Source: Bidens hawaiensis
Taxonomy: Eukaryota; Streptophyta; Magnoliopsida; Asterales; Asteraceae
Assembly (NCBI GenBank): GCA_021521415.1
Contig: JAIQDT010000839.1
Coordinates: 124,001-188,000, forward strand
DNA: 64,000 bases
Reading direction: 5' to 3'
Positions 1-10,549 of the stretch are shown piece by piece. A program made the translations under genes and the position numbers. Below the pieces are notes generated by a model. That model was not told the DNA's origin, made no database searches, and saw only the letters and a program-made list of their open reading frames with translations. How positions within the stretch are numbered: the stretch's first letter is position 1; each line of letters starts with the position of its first letter.

Positions 1-864
1 TTGCATCAACAATTGGACACACTTTTGATTCTCAAGTTTCCTACTCTACTTCACCACTCTCATTAAACCACTTTTTTATTTTGTACTCATTTCTCTTTTT
101 TACTTTCTTTTTAATTGTCACTTTAACAAATCTACAACTTTTCGATACAATTAGGGATTTTACAGGGACATCTCATACCTCATATAGGTCTCGTATAGGG
201 CTATATAGGGGGTTAGATGCCTCGTATAACCCTATACAGGGCCTATAGGGGTGCCTCTAGTAGGACCCTACGATTAATACCTTTCCTAGAAAGTAACAAT
301 TTTAGCAATAACTGCTAAACATACCTCTACGTTGCGGTAGAGCTTAAACGACCAAAAACTATTAAAACGAATACTGACATGTCCCGATAACACCGACATA
401 TATATCTATGTTTTAAAGGATATTAACATGTGTTTTACATTAATAATCATGAAAAACAAATAAATAACTATAAAGTATGCTGTCCACTGGTAAATTTTAA
501 AAGTGAATCCATTCGCATACAAACTATCCAAACTTGAATATTTCTATCAATAAAGTATGTCATTTAAGAATTGCAATCGCAATTCAAAGCTTATTTACTT
601 CAATGAACTCTGATTCTGTTCCATCATCAAATACAACACGTTCTTGGCTCCTACCAATGTGAAAATATTTAAGTTAAAATCACGATACATAACTGAAATC
701 GTCTTTAAACAAACACATACCAACTCAAATCAACCAAAGTGAGTTTTTTTATAAAACCCAACCTGATCCGCAAAAATATTTTGGTGACCCAACCCGATAA
801 AACCATCTCAATATAAACAAACATACACTGAAAAATTATGACCCTTGCAAACAAAAAAATCCAG
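1..864. other. AT-rich spacer left of the LTR element
   Basis: I see no gene here. Around 185-250 there are short repeats of GTATAGGGCTATA-like and CCTATAGGGG words, partly inverted. The last five bases (860-864, TCCAG) are the left target-site duplication of the retrotransposon that follows. The empty site would join base 864 to base 10550. Confidence 0.6.
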
Positions 865-1843
865 TGAAGAGGTAGGTCCCAGCAGAGCCCAGTTGGACCC
901 GCAAGACTCACCTTAAACAGGGAAGTCTGCGCAGAGACCAACTGGATCCGCAGAACCAACCATGCTCAGAGACGTGACGTCCCTACGCGCAGTACGCAAG
1001 CTGGTCCCGCAGGAAATGCCTCCCAATGGTGAAGGACTCCGCCTGTCCCCGCAGCCTCGGATACAAGCCATTAGGGAAGGCCACCCGCGCAGCATGGCTA
1101 CACGCACAAGGCACTTAGCTCTCGATCATTCAGTGTCACCTGAAGGAATGAGCCAAGCCGGGAGCAATCCCGCACAGAGGCGGGAGGGGGAATACTCCCG
1201 CCCAAATAAGCCAGTCCGTATACTGAAGGATCTTTTACTGTACCTGACGAGGTATGGGCGAAAGATCTGATCAGAGATACGACAGCTCACTGATACAGTA
1301 TGGCGAGCAGCATGCTCCTGTACTGTATCACTATTAGCCGCTGCCTACTCACCAACTACTGTCATACCACGTGCATAGCCGGCAGTTGGTGGAAAGGGAA
1401 TAGTACACAGCAGGCCTGCTCACTATCAGCCGCTGCCTACCCACCAACTACCAGCAGGGCACGTGCGTAGGCTACTGTTGATGAACAGGAACACTGTAGC
1501 AGCCGGCCATACCTCCTTGGAAACCTACCTTCGGCTATAAATACCCCAAATGGTATGATCATCTCAACATTACATTATCACATTATCATCATAATATACC
1601 TGATATCTGCTCTAGCAATCTCTTAATATACTTTTATATTTAAAGAGCAATCTAGTCTGATTCTCACGCCGGAGGGTGGTCACAAGGAGGAACCCCCCCC
1701 CCCTTCTCAGTGACGAGCTCACGGTGTCTGTTTTGCAGGTTATCAGAAGAACCATCTTCCAAGGGTCTAACCCCTCGTGGGAAACAGCTATCCAACCCCC
1801 AGGTTACCAGTAATCTGTCAGGGGTCCGGTTAGTGTTTCTTCA
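865..1843 (+). repeat. 5' LTR
   Basis: 979 bp, TG...CA. It contains a TATA box at 1536-1543 and an 11-C run near 1693. It also has an internal degenerate duplication: the motif AGCCGCTGCCTAC followed by CACCAACTAC occurs near 1336 and again near 1429. Against the 3' LTR I count two base differences, near 1172 and 1201. ORFs read through the LTR on either strand are identical in both copies and have no recognisable domain. Confidence 0.95.
1536..1543 (+). promoter_or_regulatory. TATA box of the 5' LTR promoter
   Basis: TATAAATA sits in CGGCTATAAATACCCC and is repeated exactly in the 3' LTR at 10237-10244, offset by 8701 bases. Gag starts about 370 bases downstream. It is the expected RNA polymerase II promoter for element transcription. 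Confidence 0.75.
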
Positions 1844-1844
1844 T

Positions 1845-1851
1845 TGGCGCC
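1845..1851 (+). promoter_or_regulatory. Primer binding site (start)
   Basis: TGGCGCC begins one base after the LTR. It complements the 3' end of tRNAs finishing in GGCGCCA, as plant tRNA-Asp does. The bases after it match less well, so the exact primer tRNA is uncertain. Confidence 0.6.
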
Positions 1852-1908
1852 ATCCGTGCATAAAGCTAGAACTACAATTTTCTCCAGTTTTTTCAAACTT
1901 TTACAAAG

Positions 1909-3360
1909 ATGGTTAGAGAAATTCCGGTAACCACAACCCCAGCTACTAGGGGGAATACCGGCAACACAGTTTTTACAAACACTACCCCGACTACCGAAGC
2001 CGGGGCAAGTGAAATAAATTTTACGAACACTACCCCACTTACCAAAGCTGGGGCAAGTGCAGTAAATGATCGCCTACTGGGATCCACCGATACCCAGTTT
2101 GAGAAACGAAGACTCCCCCGCCAGACTCTCGATGAAGTTAAGGCATGGGCGGAGGCACGACAAAAGGAATTCCAGGCTGAGTTGGACGAACGCTTGCGTT
2201 CCGTGCAACAGGCCGACGAATTCGAATACTGGGAGGATGACTCGGAGGAATCCGACTCCGACGCGAACCCTCGCCATAGGGCAAAAGGGAAGCGTAAGGA
2301 AACGGAATCCCAACCGAAAAGGCATTTTGGACAAGCCTTCAAACCAGAAAGCACAGGTGGAAGTCCACGAGACTTCTCTAAAACGTTCAGACCAAACGTT
2401 GCAAATGCAGGAACGTCCAAATTTGCAAGGGACATTGCTGAAGCAATCGCCCCAAAGAGTGCCAAACAAATGCCCAACATAGGCACATATGACGGTATAT
2501 CTGATCCAGACGATCATTTGAACAGGTTCATAGCAGGGGCAACCGTCAGCAATTGGACGGAACCCACGTGGTGTTACATGTTCCAAATGACGCTGGTTGG
2601 GGCTGCTAGAGCATGGTTCGATCGTCTACCGGTCAACCACATCTACGACTGGGCAGACTTCCAACAGAAGTTTAGCCAACACTTCAGCCAGCAACGAAAG
2701 TATACCGAGGAGCAATGGACAATCCTCAAATGCATACGAGAGGAAGATGAATCTCTGCCAAACTTCATCACTCGCTTCAACTCAAAGAAGCTAAGTTTGG
2801 GCAATATCAGCGAAGATCTTGTTCGCGCTGCCTTCATCCAGGGCGCACATGACCCAGAGCTCATCCGCACCCTAACGGGTAAAGATGGCATGCCATCCAC
2901 ATGGGATGGCATCATGACAGCAGCAAAACGCTATGCGGAAACAGAGAAGCAACTGGGTAGAGATCTCCCACAGAGCACAAACCTCTACACCCAGAGGACG
3001 AGAGAAGACAACGTCCTCACCGCCCGACTAAATAAAAAACGAAAGCTAGGCATTTGGCAGTCAAGGGTAAACTTTGACACCTCATCCGGCTTGCAACATC
3101 GGTTGGGCGGAAGGGATAATGTACAGTCGCACAGGAACTCCAGATGGACGCCACTCACCAAAAGCGTCACTGAGATATTCGCCACTGAAGAGCTCCCATG
3201 GCCAAAGCCTCCAATAATCCGACATCGTCACGATGCTGATCGGAGCAAATACTGTGACTTTCACAAGACAAAGGGCCACAACACTGAAGAATGCATAGAT
3301 GTAAAAGATATGGTCGAAGCATTTGTCAGAGATGGGACGCTCGCGCACCTCGTGGCGTAA
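1909..3360 (+). CDS. gag: Gag protein of the LTR element
   Basis: This is a 483-residue structural protein that should form the particle packaging the element RNA. It starts at the first good ATG after the LTR and ends at a TAA. The N-terminal ~180 residues are low-complexity and charged, with two near-identical Thr/Ala-rich repeats at about 10-45 and an acidic serine stretch near 105-125. A Retrotrans_gag-type domain follows from about 195 to 300, with the AWFDRLP motif near 235. The C-terminal part is basic, with a zinc-knuckle-like Cys/His cluster at about 447-462 (C-x2-H-x4-H-x4-C, shorter than a standard CCHC knuckle), as in Tat-type gags. The frame is open throughout, so Gag is probably still made. 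No protease follows, so cleavage would need help in trans. Confidence 0.85.
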   Translation: MVREIPVTTTPATRGNTGNTVFTNTTPTTEAGASEINFTNTTPLTKAGASAVNDRLLGSTDTQFEKRRLPRQTLDEVKAWAEARQKEFQAELDERLRSVQQADEFEYWEDDSEESDSDANPRHRAKGKRKETESQPKRHFGQAFKPESTGGSPRDFSKTFRPNVANAGTSKFARDIAEAIAPKSAKQMPNIGTYDGISDPDDHLNRFIAGATVSNWTEPTWCYMFQMTLVGAARAWFDRLPVNHIYDWADFQQKFSQHFSQQRKYTEEQWTILKCIREEDESLPNFITRFNSKKLSLGNISEDLVRAAFIQGAHDPELIRTLTGKDGMPSTWDGIMTAAKRYAETEKQLGRDLPQSTNLYTQRTREDNVLTARLNKKRKLGIWQSRVNFDTSSGLQHRLGGRDNVQSHRNSRWTPLTKSVTEIFATEELPWPKPPIIRHRHDADRSKYCDFHKTKGHNTEECIDVKDMVEAFVRDGTLAHLVA

Positions 3361-3602
3361 TAAAGGCTGAGCAGGCGAGTGCGTATAGAACCCCAGCTGG
3401 GGAAAACACGAATCAATTCCAGCTTCAAAATCGAGACTACATGCTGCGTAAAGAACGAGATCCCGAACCAGGTGCGTATCGGCTCGATGGCACTCCCATC
3501 CCAACATGGAAGGGAGCTCATTTACACAGTCTGCATGTAAATCAATTCCAATTTGTAAAGAAAAGGCCAAGAGCCACTTCTAATGGAAATGATTCTCTTT
3601 AA
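3361..3602 (+). pseudogene. Scrap resembling the C-terminal tail of integrase
   Basis: Directly after gag, in a different frame, the sequence reads about 80 residues ending at a stop at 3600-3602. Its core (GAYRLDGTPIPTWKGAHL) resembles the end of Tat/gypsy integrases, where a 'GxYxLEDxxGxxIPRTWNAxHL' pattern closes the polyprotein. If so, an internal deletion removed protease, RT, RNase H and most of integrase and left only this tail beside gag. The match is by eye only. Alternatively it is leader sequence with chance similarity. Confidence 0.5.
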
Positions 3603-3670
3603 GAACACCGAAGCTGATGATTTTACATTTATACTTTTCTGAACTAATATGCCGGTTTTCACCGCATAAT

Positions 3671-4300
3671 TACGTCGTCATTGCATGGGAAGGCGGTCCT
3701 ACCCGCACGAACCCAGCAACGTGACAAACCTTCACGCAGGTCAGTTGAAGGGGAAAAAGTTCAGCACCCAAAAATGAAAGTGCCGGTCTATCCGCATGAA
3801 TCATTAAGGAAACTGAATAATAACCTATCAACAACCGCGCGTCGAACGGTTAAACTATCCAACACTGGTGACGGCGTTCACATTACGTCGTCATTGCATG
3901 GGAAGGCGGTCCTACCCGCACGAACCCAGCAACGTGACAAACCTTCACGCAGGTCAGTTGAAGGGGAAAAAGTTCAGCACCCAAAAATGAAAGTGCCGGT
4001 CTATCCGCATGAATCATTAAGGAAACTGAATAGTAACCTATCAACAACCGCGCGTCGAACGGTTAAACTATCCAACACTGGTGACGGCGTTCACATTACG
4101 TGAAGTCGTTGCGTGGGAAGGCGGTCCTACCCGCACGAACCCAATAACTTGACAAACCTTCACGCAGGTCAGTTGAAGGGGAAGAGTTCAATTATCCTAT
4201 TAAATGAAAGTGCCAGTCTATCCGCATGAATCATGAAAGGAAACCGAACACTAACCTATCGACAACCGCGCGTCGACCGGTTCAAAACAAAATTCTTAAA
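3671..4300. repeat. 213-bp tandem repeat, about 3 copies
   Basis: Copies start at 3671, 3884 and 4097 (spacing exactly 213). The first two are nearly identical and the third has diverged. Each contains ACGCAGGTCAGTTGAAGGGG and a TATCCGCATGAATCAT block. The open frame at 3681-4103 is only this repeat read through and is not a gene. Confidence 0.9.
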
Positions 4301-4307
4301 AAGGATA

Positions 4308-4905
4308 AGGAAAACCTACACGCAGGTCAGATAAGGGTAAAGTTTTGCCATCCTACTAAGTGCAAGTGACGGTTCTACCCGCACAATCACGAAAGAGGAA
4401 GCAAGACTTCCTGTTATCAACCACGTTCAAAGGTTAACTTATCCTCAAAAGGTGAGAAAAACCTACACGCAGGTCAGATAAGGGTAAAGTTTTGCCATCC
4501 TACTAAGTGCAAGTGACGGTTCTACCCGCACAATCACGAAAGAGGAAGCAAGACTTCCTGTTATCAACCACGTTCAAAGGTTAACTTATCCTCAAAAGGT
4601 GAGAAAAACCTACACGCAGGTCAGATAAGGGTAAAGTTTTGCCATCCTACTAAGTGCAAGTGACGGTTCTACCCGCACAATCACGAAAGAGGAAGCAAGA
4701 CTTCCTATTATCAACCACGTTCAAAGGTTAACTTATCTTAATGCCTTAGAAATTTCGAAAAGGAAAACCTACACGCAGGTCAGATGAAGGTTAAAGTTTA
4801 GCCATCCAACCAAGTGCAAGTGACGGTTCTACCCGCACAATCACGAAGGAGGAAGCGAAACTTTAACACATTATCAACCACGTTCAAAGGTTCTTATTCT
4901 AAACA
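4308..4905. repeat. 147-bp tandem repeat, 4 copies
   Basis: Copies begin at about 4311, 4458, 4605 and 4764 (spacings 147, 147 and 159). The unit shares the CACGCAGGTCAG and TCTACCCGCA words with the 213-bp repeat just upstream, so the two arrays look like diverged forms of one ancestral unit. Confidence 0.9.
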
Positions 4906-5102
4906 CTTGGAAAATTGCTAATTTAAACTAAGTATGCAAGTCATAAGTTTATAAAGCAAGGAACCCAAAGGAGGAAATAACAATCTTATACGCAAAAAGA
5001 TTAATATTTCAAGAATATATTACAAGAATGGCCGGGTAACTACCCGCCTAAAAGAATAAAACTATACAAGTCTATCTTAGCAATGGGAAGGGATCTTCAG
5101 GA

Positions 5103-8100
5103 TCAAGCTTCAGGGCCGCTTCCACTTGGACCCGCTCCGTCAGAAGAACGGGGTGGTTCGAGGAACGCTTTGAGGACAGCTAACCCATCATCAGCAGCAG
5201 CTACTTCGTCCACCTTCTCCACCACTGGATGCGGGAAGGCGGCGTATTGGTTCAATGCTTGGTCATAAATGGCTTCGGTATCCACATCGAACAAAGGGAA
5301 GTTGGAAGGCGGGACGCCTTTCTCAACAAACCCTAGACCAAGCAGGAAGCCGGCCTTTTCCCCATCCTCATGAGAAGCGTTGAGGGCTGCGGTCATAGCA
5401 TCATCGTAAGAGGTCTCTGAAAAGACCCGACGCACAACCTACAAAGAAAAAATACAAGTATTAGAACCTTTTCTTACAAAAGAAAAGCGAGAAGATAAAG
5501 CTAAACATACCTGAGGCAACGCTTCTCGAAGAAGCCATTGGAGGGCAGCTTGAGCTTCGTTATGGGCGCGTTCGGCTTCGCTCTTGTTAAGGTTGGCAAG
5601 TAAAACTTCCTTTGCGGCAGCCTCTTCGACGCCCTTAAGTTTCCGCTCGGTGTGGTCAAGCACCCCCCTCTGGTCCAGGATTTCCTGGAGTTTCTTGGCA
5701 TCTTCCATTGCCAAGGCATCATGAGCGCGTTGGAGAGCCTCTAATTTGGCCTTGAGCTCCTCATTCTCCACACGCAAAGGCTCAGCAACGGCTTCAGCCT
5801 TGGCAGCCCTCTCGGTTGCGTTTCGCGCAGTCTCCCTGGCCAGCCGAAGCTGTTCATTCACAGCTTGGGCAGCCTTGGAGCGGGCCTCGAGTCGCGCCTG
5901 AACTTCAACCTCGAGGGCCTTGAAGGCCTTCTCCTTGTCGGCGGCAGCTGCCGCCAGCTGTTGGTTCTCCTCCCGAAGAGCACGCGCCTCAGATATGTCC
6001 TTGGCGCGAGCTGCTTTCAACTTCTCGTTTTCACGACAAAGCAGCTCGACGCGCGGCTGCATCCGGGCCTGGAGAACCCGAAGCTCATTAGTTAGCCTAC
6101 CCTCCTGGTAGCTAACCATGGCTTCCCCCAACGCACCCGGAGGAGCAGCGTGGCGAGCCCAGTCCACGCACTCCACAGGTGTGCGAAGGGTTGTTCCTCG
6201 GCGTATGTTCCATCGAGGAACATACACTTCATTGGAATCCGACACTGCAAAAGAAACAAAAGCAGTAAGGAAAAGATGATAGAAAACATAAGGGAAAAAG
6301 AAAGGAACCCTACGCACCTGTAGGGTCAATGACAGGCCGATAGCCGCCAAACCCATCACCTGAACCTAAAGGAAATCCATCCAACAGGTCAGGCAGACGG
6401 GAAGGTGGCAAAGATCGGCGGGAAGCCCTGCGCGTACCTGATGGTCCGGCCATCGGTGCCGGTGGCGCGGGCATGGTGGCAGCCGCCGTGGTCGCCGTTG
6501 TGGTCGCCGCCGTGGTCGCCGCCTTGTAAGCAGCAGCAGTAACCGCCGGCTCTGTGAAGGATGCTGTAAAAATCGCACTCACAGCCGGCGGTGACGTCAT
6601 CTCTGCCGGAACAGTTGGCTCAAAGGAATGAGCAACTGGACCAGCGGATGCAGGCGCAGGCGCCTGGGTCGACGCCTCAGGAAGGCTGACCGAGCCTACC
6701 GTCATTGGCGGGGAAATACTCCCCTGCGCTTCACCCCGGAATGCGTCAACATCCACGCCTGCACAAAGAAGAAAGTGTTAGATAAATTTATAGTGATAAA
6801 TCTGCAAAGACATTATGATTGTACTTACGGGTTTTCTTGACCCTGAACGTACGGACGGGCGGGGAGAAACCCGATGGAGCCGGCCTCTTGGTACCGGTCA
6901 CCGTCGTCTTCGTTGGCTCTCCGGAGGTAACGGTCGTAGCCTCCGGAGCAGTGGTCTCCTCACCACCGGGGTTCCCCGCCACCTCTTCACTATCTGACTC
7001 CGAGTCAGAGAGAACCACCGGACCAGCCGTGGAGGCCTTCTCCTTCCCTTTCCCGCCGGCAGCAGCTTTCTTCTTCCGCACCAGTGGAGGAGCATCTGAG
7101 GATTCCTCAGAAGAAGACAGGTCAAGAATTCCAACAGCGGGTACAGCATTAAGGGGTTGAGGAAAGAATATCGCCTTACCTGGCCGCCGGTGGCTCAGGA
7201 TCTCGTGGCCCAGCGGATAGACCTCCACAAAACGATCCGCCGTTTGCTCCGGGATGGGCAACTCGCCCTCGTCCAGAGCACGAGTACCCATCCGCGCGGG
7301 ACCGTCGGTTTCCCGCGGGAACAGAAGCGACTCCAAATTATTTCCCTCTGAAAGAAAAGAAACAGTTAGAAGACAAACTTGTATCAAAAAGAAAGACAAG
7401 ACATACCATAGGGAATAGAGTTCAAACCGTATTCGAGAAGGATGGGAACCTGAGACGCATCTTTCCACACCCGGCTCATCCCTAACATAACCATCCCGGA
7501 TTCCGCAAACCGGTAAACCGGAGATTGGATCCGGGATATCTTCGAAAACCATTCCGCCTCCTGGTAGTAGGGGGCGTGAAGGCTCGGTATCGCTTGGCCA
7601 TTTTTAAACTTCATGGCAAGGGGGATGGCGCGGGCAGAAATGTAGAAGAATTCCTGCTTCCACGCGCGAAGACTGCGCTCGGTGTCGCAAATCTTCAGAC
7701 CCTTAATACGGGTCGTCAAGGTGTACCACCCCTGGATGCACCTCCAGGTATAGAAGGTCATCAGGAGGTCCACATGGGGCTCGATGCCCAAAATCCGGCA
7801 CACCCACTCAAAATGGCGAATCTTGGCGATCGCCATGGGGTGCAGCTCGGTCAAATGAACACTGTGCCTCTCAAGGACACGGTAAACAAATTTTGTCAAC
7901 GGGAATCTAAGATTCCCATAGACAAAAAATGCAGCATAAACCCCGATCTTGCCTCTGGGGGCATCATACACGGTCTGGTGGGATTCAGGAAACTCAGGCT
8001 CGAGATGATCGAGCATGAACTTCCTGACAACATACCGGTACTGATCGCCGGGCAGAGCACACTGGCACTCGCCAGCAGTACCCCTGTCGTCAGATATAGC

Positions 8101-8121
8101 TTCAGCATCACGAGAAGACAT
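5103..8121 (-). CDS. Antisense five-exon gene: putative 'gypsy-type transposase' domain protein
   Basis: The gene lies inside the LTR element on the opposite strand. Exons are 8121-7407, 7347-6829, 6758-6318, 6244-5511 and 5438-5103 (stop just beyond, at 5102-5100). Every intron is short (59-72 bp), with GT donors (GTATGT, GTAAGT, GTGCGT, GTATGT) and AG acceptors. Phases join perfectly to 914 residues with no stop. Residues about 55-200 carry the pattern LRFPLTKFVYRVL...HFEWVCRILGIEP, typical of the plant family annotated as 'transposase (putative), gypsy type' (Transposase_28). Next come a Ser/Glu/Asp-rich basic linker (240-410), an Ala/Pro/Thr-rich stretch (412-558), a long coiled coil (about 600-795) and a short acidic C-terminus. 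Despite the family name no catalytic role is established. Intact phases over four introns suggest the protein is expressed or was until recently. Confidence 0.85.
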
Positions 8122-8244
8122 CTTGCAGAGAAAGAAGAGAACGATTTCGAGAGAATGCTCGATTGAATAAAGGAGTATTCGCCGGAAATCGCCTTAAAGA
8201 TGAAGAGGAGTGAAAAGTGTGAATTGCAAATAACCCTCTACCCC

Positions 8245-8252
8245 TTTATATA
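8245..8252 (-). promoter_or_regulatory. TATA box for the antisense gene
   Basis: On the minus strand the sequence reads ACTATATAAAGGGG about 125 bases before the antisense ATG at 8121. That spacing gives a leader of roughly 90-100 bases. It indicates that the antisense gene has its own internal promoter, independent of the LTRs. Confidence 0.6.
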
Positions 8253-8603
8253 GTAATCGCAATTAATGCGGTGAATTTAATGCGGAGGAGAGAGAAATCG
8301 AATGTGCAATGAAACTATGACAAGTGGCAAAAAGCAAGCTGGCAACAGCTGTGGAAAGGACGTGTGCCAGTAATTTCGCGGCCACGTGCCCGAAAAATCG
8401 CGCCCACGCGCCTGAAAAAGCGACTGGAATGACCATGTTCTGTCACGTCACCATAACTTCCTGCACGTCCTGACACAGTCAGAAGAAACCGTCGCACGAC
8501 GTTTCAGAGGTTTGGACTGTTCTGATCTTTTCACCAACTCTTCGAATTTCAAAATTCAAAATTCGAAAATATTAAAAAGTAAGCGGGAAAATACCCCTTT
8601 ACC

Positions 8604-9178
8604 CCTTGGCAAACAAGTAACCGTAAGACGGATGCGGGTACAGTGTAAAGGCAAAACCCTTCACATACCTAGCACCCGCAGGGAATTGAAGCCAAATAAA
8701 CCTTGGCAAACAAGTAACCGTAAGACGGATGCGGGTACAGTGTAAAGGCAAAACCCTTCACATACCTAGCACCCGCAGAGAATTGAAGCCAAATAAACCT
8801 TGGCAAACAAGTAACCGTAAGACGGATGCGGGTACAGTGTAAAGGCAAAACCCTTCACATACCTAGCACCCGCAGGGAATTGAAGCCAAATAAACCTTGG
8901 CAAACAAGTAACCGTAAGACGGATGCGGGTACAGTGTAAAGGCAAAACCCTTCACATACCGAGCACCCGCAGAGAATTGAAGCCAAGTACCTCGGCAACC
9001 AAGTAACTATAAGACGGCTGCGGGTACAGTGTTCAGGCAAAACCCTTCACATACCTAGCACCCGCAGGGAATTGACGCCAGGAATACCTTGGAAGTAAAG
9101 TAACCGTAAGACGAGCGCAGGTACAGTGTTAAGGCAAAACCCTTCACATACCTAGCGCTCCGCTGGGAATTGAAACCA
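8604..9178. repeat. 97-bp tandem repeat, 6 copies
   Basis: Copies begin at 8604, 8701, 8798, 8895, 8990 and 9089. The first three spacings are exactly 97, then 95 and 99. The unit contains AAACAAGTAACCGTAAGACG and CACCCGCAGGGAATTGAAGCC. Later copies are more diverged. It lies between the antisense promoter and the 3' LTR, a usual place for tandem repeats in Tat-lineage elements. Confidence 0.92.
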
Positions 9179-9550
9179 AGAAGGATCTTCTGGGCAATGC
9201 TTGCGGAAACGGAAATAACATCCCCGCATAGCGGGAACGTCGAGAACTACGTTGTTTGAAGCTCCAGGATGGAATTGGTGGTCTTAACATAATTGATCAC
9301 TATGTTCAAAACTACCAAAACCTCATGGAAAATCCATACAACTGGGACTCAATGCTCCTGACTTGCGAGGAGGTTACAGACCTACCCGCATCATACCCAA
9401 AGACCAAGCAGGAAACTCGGGCATTTCTGCAAGTGACAAGGACTTCCGCGGAAAGAATCCCCATGGAAAACCTTACAAAACCCTTTTCAAAACCCTTTGC
9501 TCAAGTCCAAAAGTTCACCTCACTTTATTAAACACTCATGAGAAGAACAT

Positions 9551-9565
9551 TGGACTGGGGGGACT
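9551..9565 (+). promoter_or_regulatory. Polypurine tract
   Basis: A G-rich run (GGACTGGGGGGACT) ends immediately before the 3' LTR start at 9566. It is the expected primer site for plus-strand synthesis. It is short and interrupted by pyrimidines. Confidence 0.55.
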
Positions 9566-10544
9566 TGAAGAGGTAGGTCCCAGCAGAGCCCAGTTGGACC
9601 CGCAAGACTCACCTTAAACAGGGAAGTCTGCGCAGAGACCAACTGGATCCGCAGAACCAACCATGCTCAGAGACGTGACGTCCCTACGCGCAGTACGCAA
9701 GCTGGTCCCGCAGGAAATGCCTCCCAATGGTGAAGGACTCCGCCTGTCCCCGCAGCCTCGGATACAAGCCATTAGGGAAGGCCACCCGCGCAGCATGGCT
9801 ACACGCACAAGGCACTTAGCTCTCGATCATTCAGTGTCACCTGAAGGAATGAGCCAAGCCGGGAGCAATCCCTCACAGAGGCGGGAGGGGGAATACTCCC
9901 ACCCAAATAAGCCAGTCCGTATACTGAAGGATCTTTTACTGTACCTGACGAGGTATGGGCGAAAGATCTGATCAGAGATACGACAGCTCACTGATACAGT
10001 ATGGCGAGCAGCATGCTCCTGTACTGTATCACTATTAGCCGCTGCCTACTCACCAACTACTGTCATACCACGTGCATAGCCGGCAGTTGGTGGAAAGGGA
10101 ATAGTACACAGCAGGCCTGCTCACTATCAGCCGCTGCCTACCCACCAACTACCAGCAGGGCACGTGCGTAGGCTACTGTTGATGAACAGGAACACTGTAG
10201 CAGCCGGCCATACCTCCTTGGAAACCTACCTTCGGCTATAAATACCCCAAATGGTATGATCATCTCAACATTACATTATCACATTATCATCATAATATAC
10301 CTGATATCTGCTCTAGCAATCTCTTAATATACTTTTATATTTAAAGAGCAATCTAGTCTGATTCTCACGCCGGAGGGTGGTCACAAGGAGGAACCCCCCC
10401 CCCCTTCTCAGTGACGAGCTCACGGTGTCTGTTTTGCAGGTTATCAGAAGAACCATCTTCCAAGGGTCTAACCCCTCGTGGGAAACAGCTATCCAACCCC
10501 CAGGTTACCAGTAATCTGTCAGGGGTCCGGTTAGTGTTTCTTCA
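9566..10544 (+). repeat. 3' LTR
   Basis: 979 bp, TG...CA, with TATA at 10237-10244. It differs from the 5' LTR at two positions (near 9873 and 9902). It is followed by the right TSD TCCAG at 10545-10549. Confidence 0.95.
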
Positions 10545-10549
10545 TCCAG

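Larger units (their letters stand above)
865..10544 (+). mobile_element. Complete gag-only LTR retrotransposon (Ty3/gypsy, Tat-like) with antisense gene
   Basis: This is a complete element of 9680 bp. The two LTRs (865-1843 and 9566-10544) are each 979 bp, begin TG, end CA, and are flanked by TCCAG at 860-864 and 10545-10549. A primer-binding-site start (TGGCGCC) lies one base after the 5' LTR, and a short G-rich polypurine tract precedes the 3' LTR. Inside, in order, are gag, a scrap resembling the integrase tail, a tandem-repeat field, a five-exon antisense gene, and a 97-bp repeat array. Protease, reverse transcriptase and RNase H are absent, so the element must borrow pol functions. The layout fits TR-GAG type non-autonomous elements, and extra antisense ORFs are known from the Tat lineage. 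Reading the LTRs side by side I find only two substitutions, so the insertion is recent. Confidence 0.92.

Noticed and set aside
913..1270. Open frames on both strands within the LTR (also at 9614-9971)
   Set aside because: They are identical in both LTRs, overlap each other and have no domain. They are by-products of GC-rich LTR sequence.
2066..3185. Several 60-170 codon frames overlapping gag
   Set aside because: Shadows of the 483-codon gag frame, with no family resemblance.
8604..9178. 97-bp regular repeats as a CRISPR-like array
   Set aside because: The units are contiguous with no unique spacers, and the setting is a plant retrotransposon.
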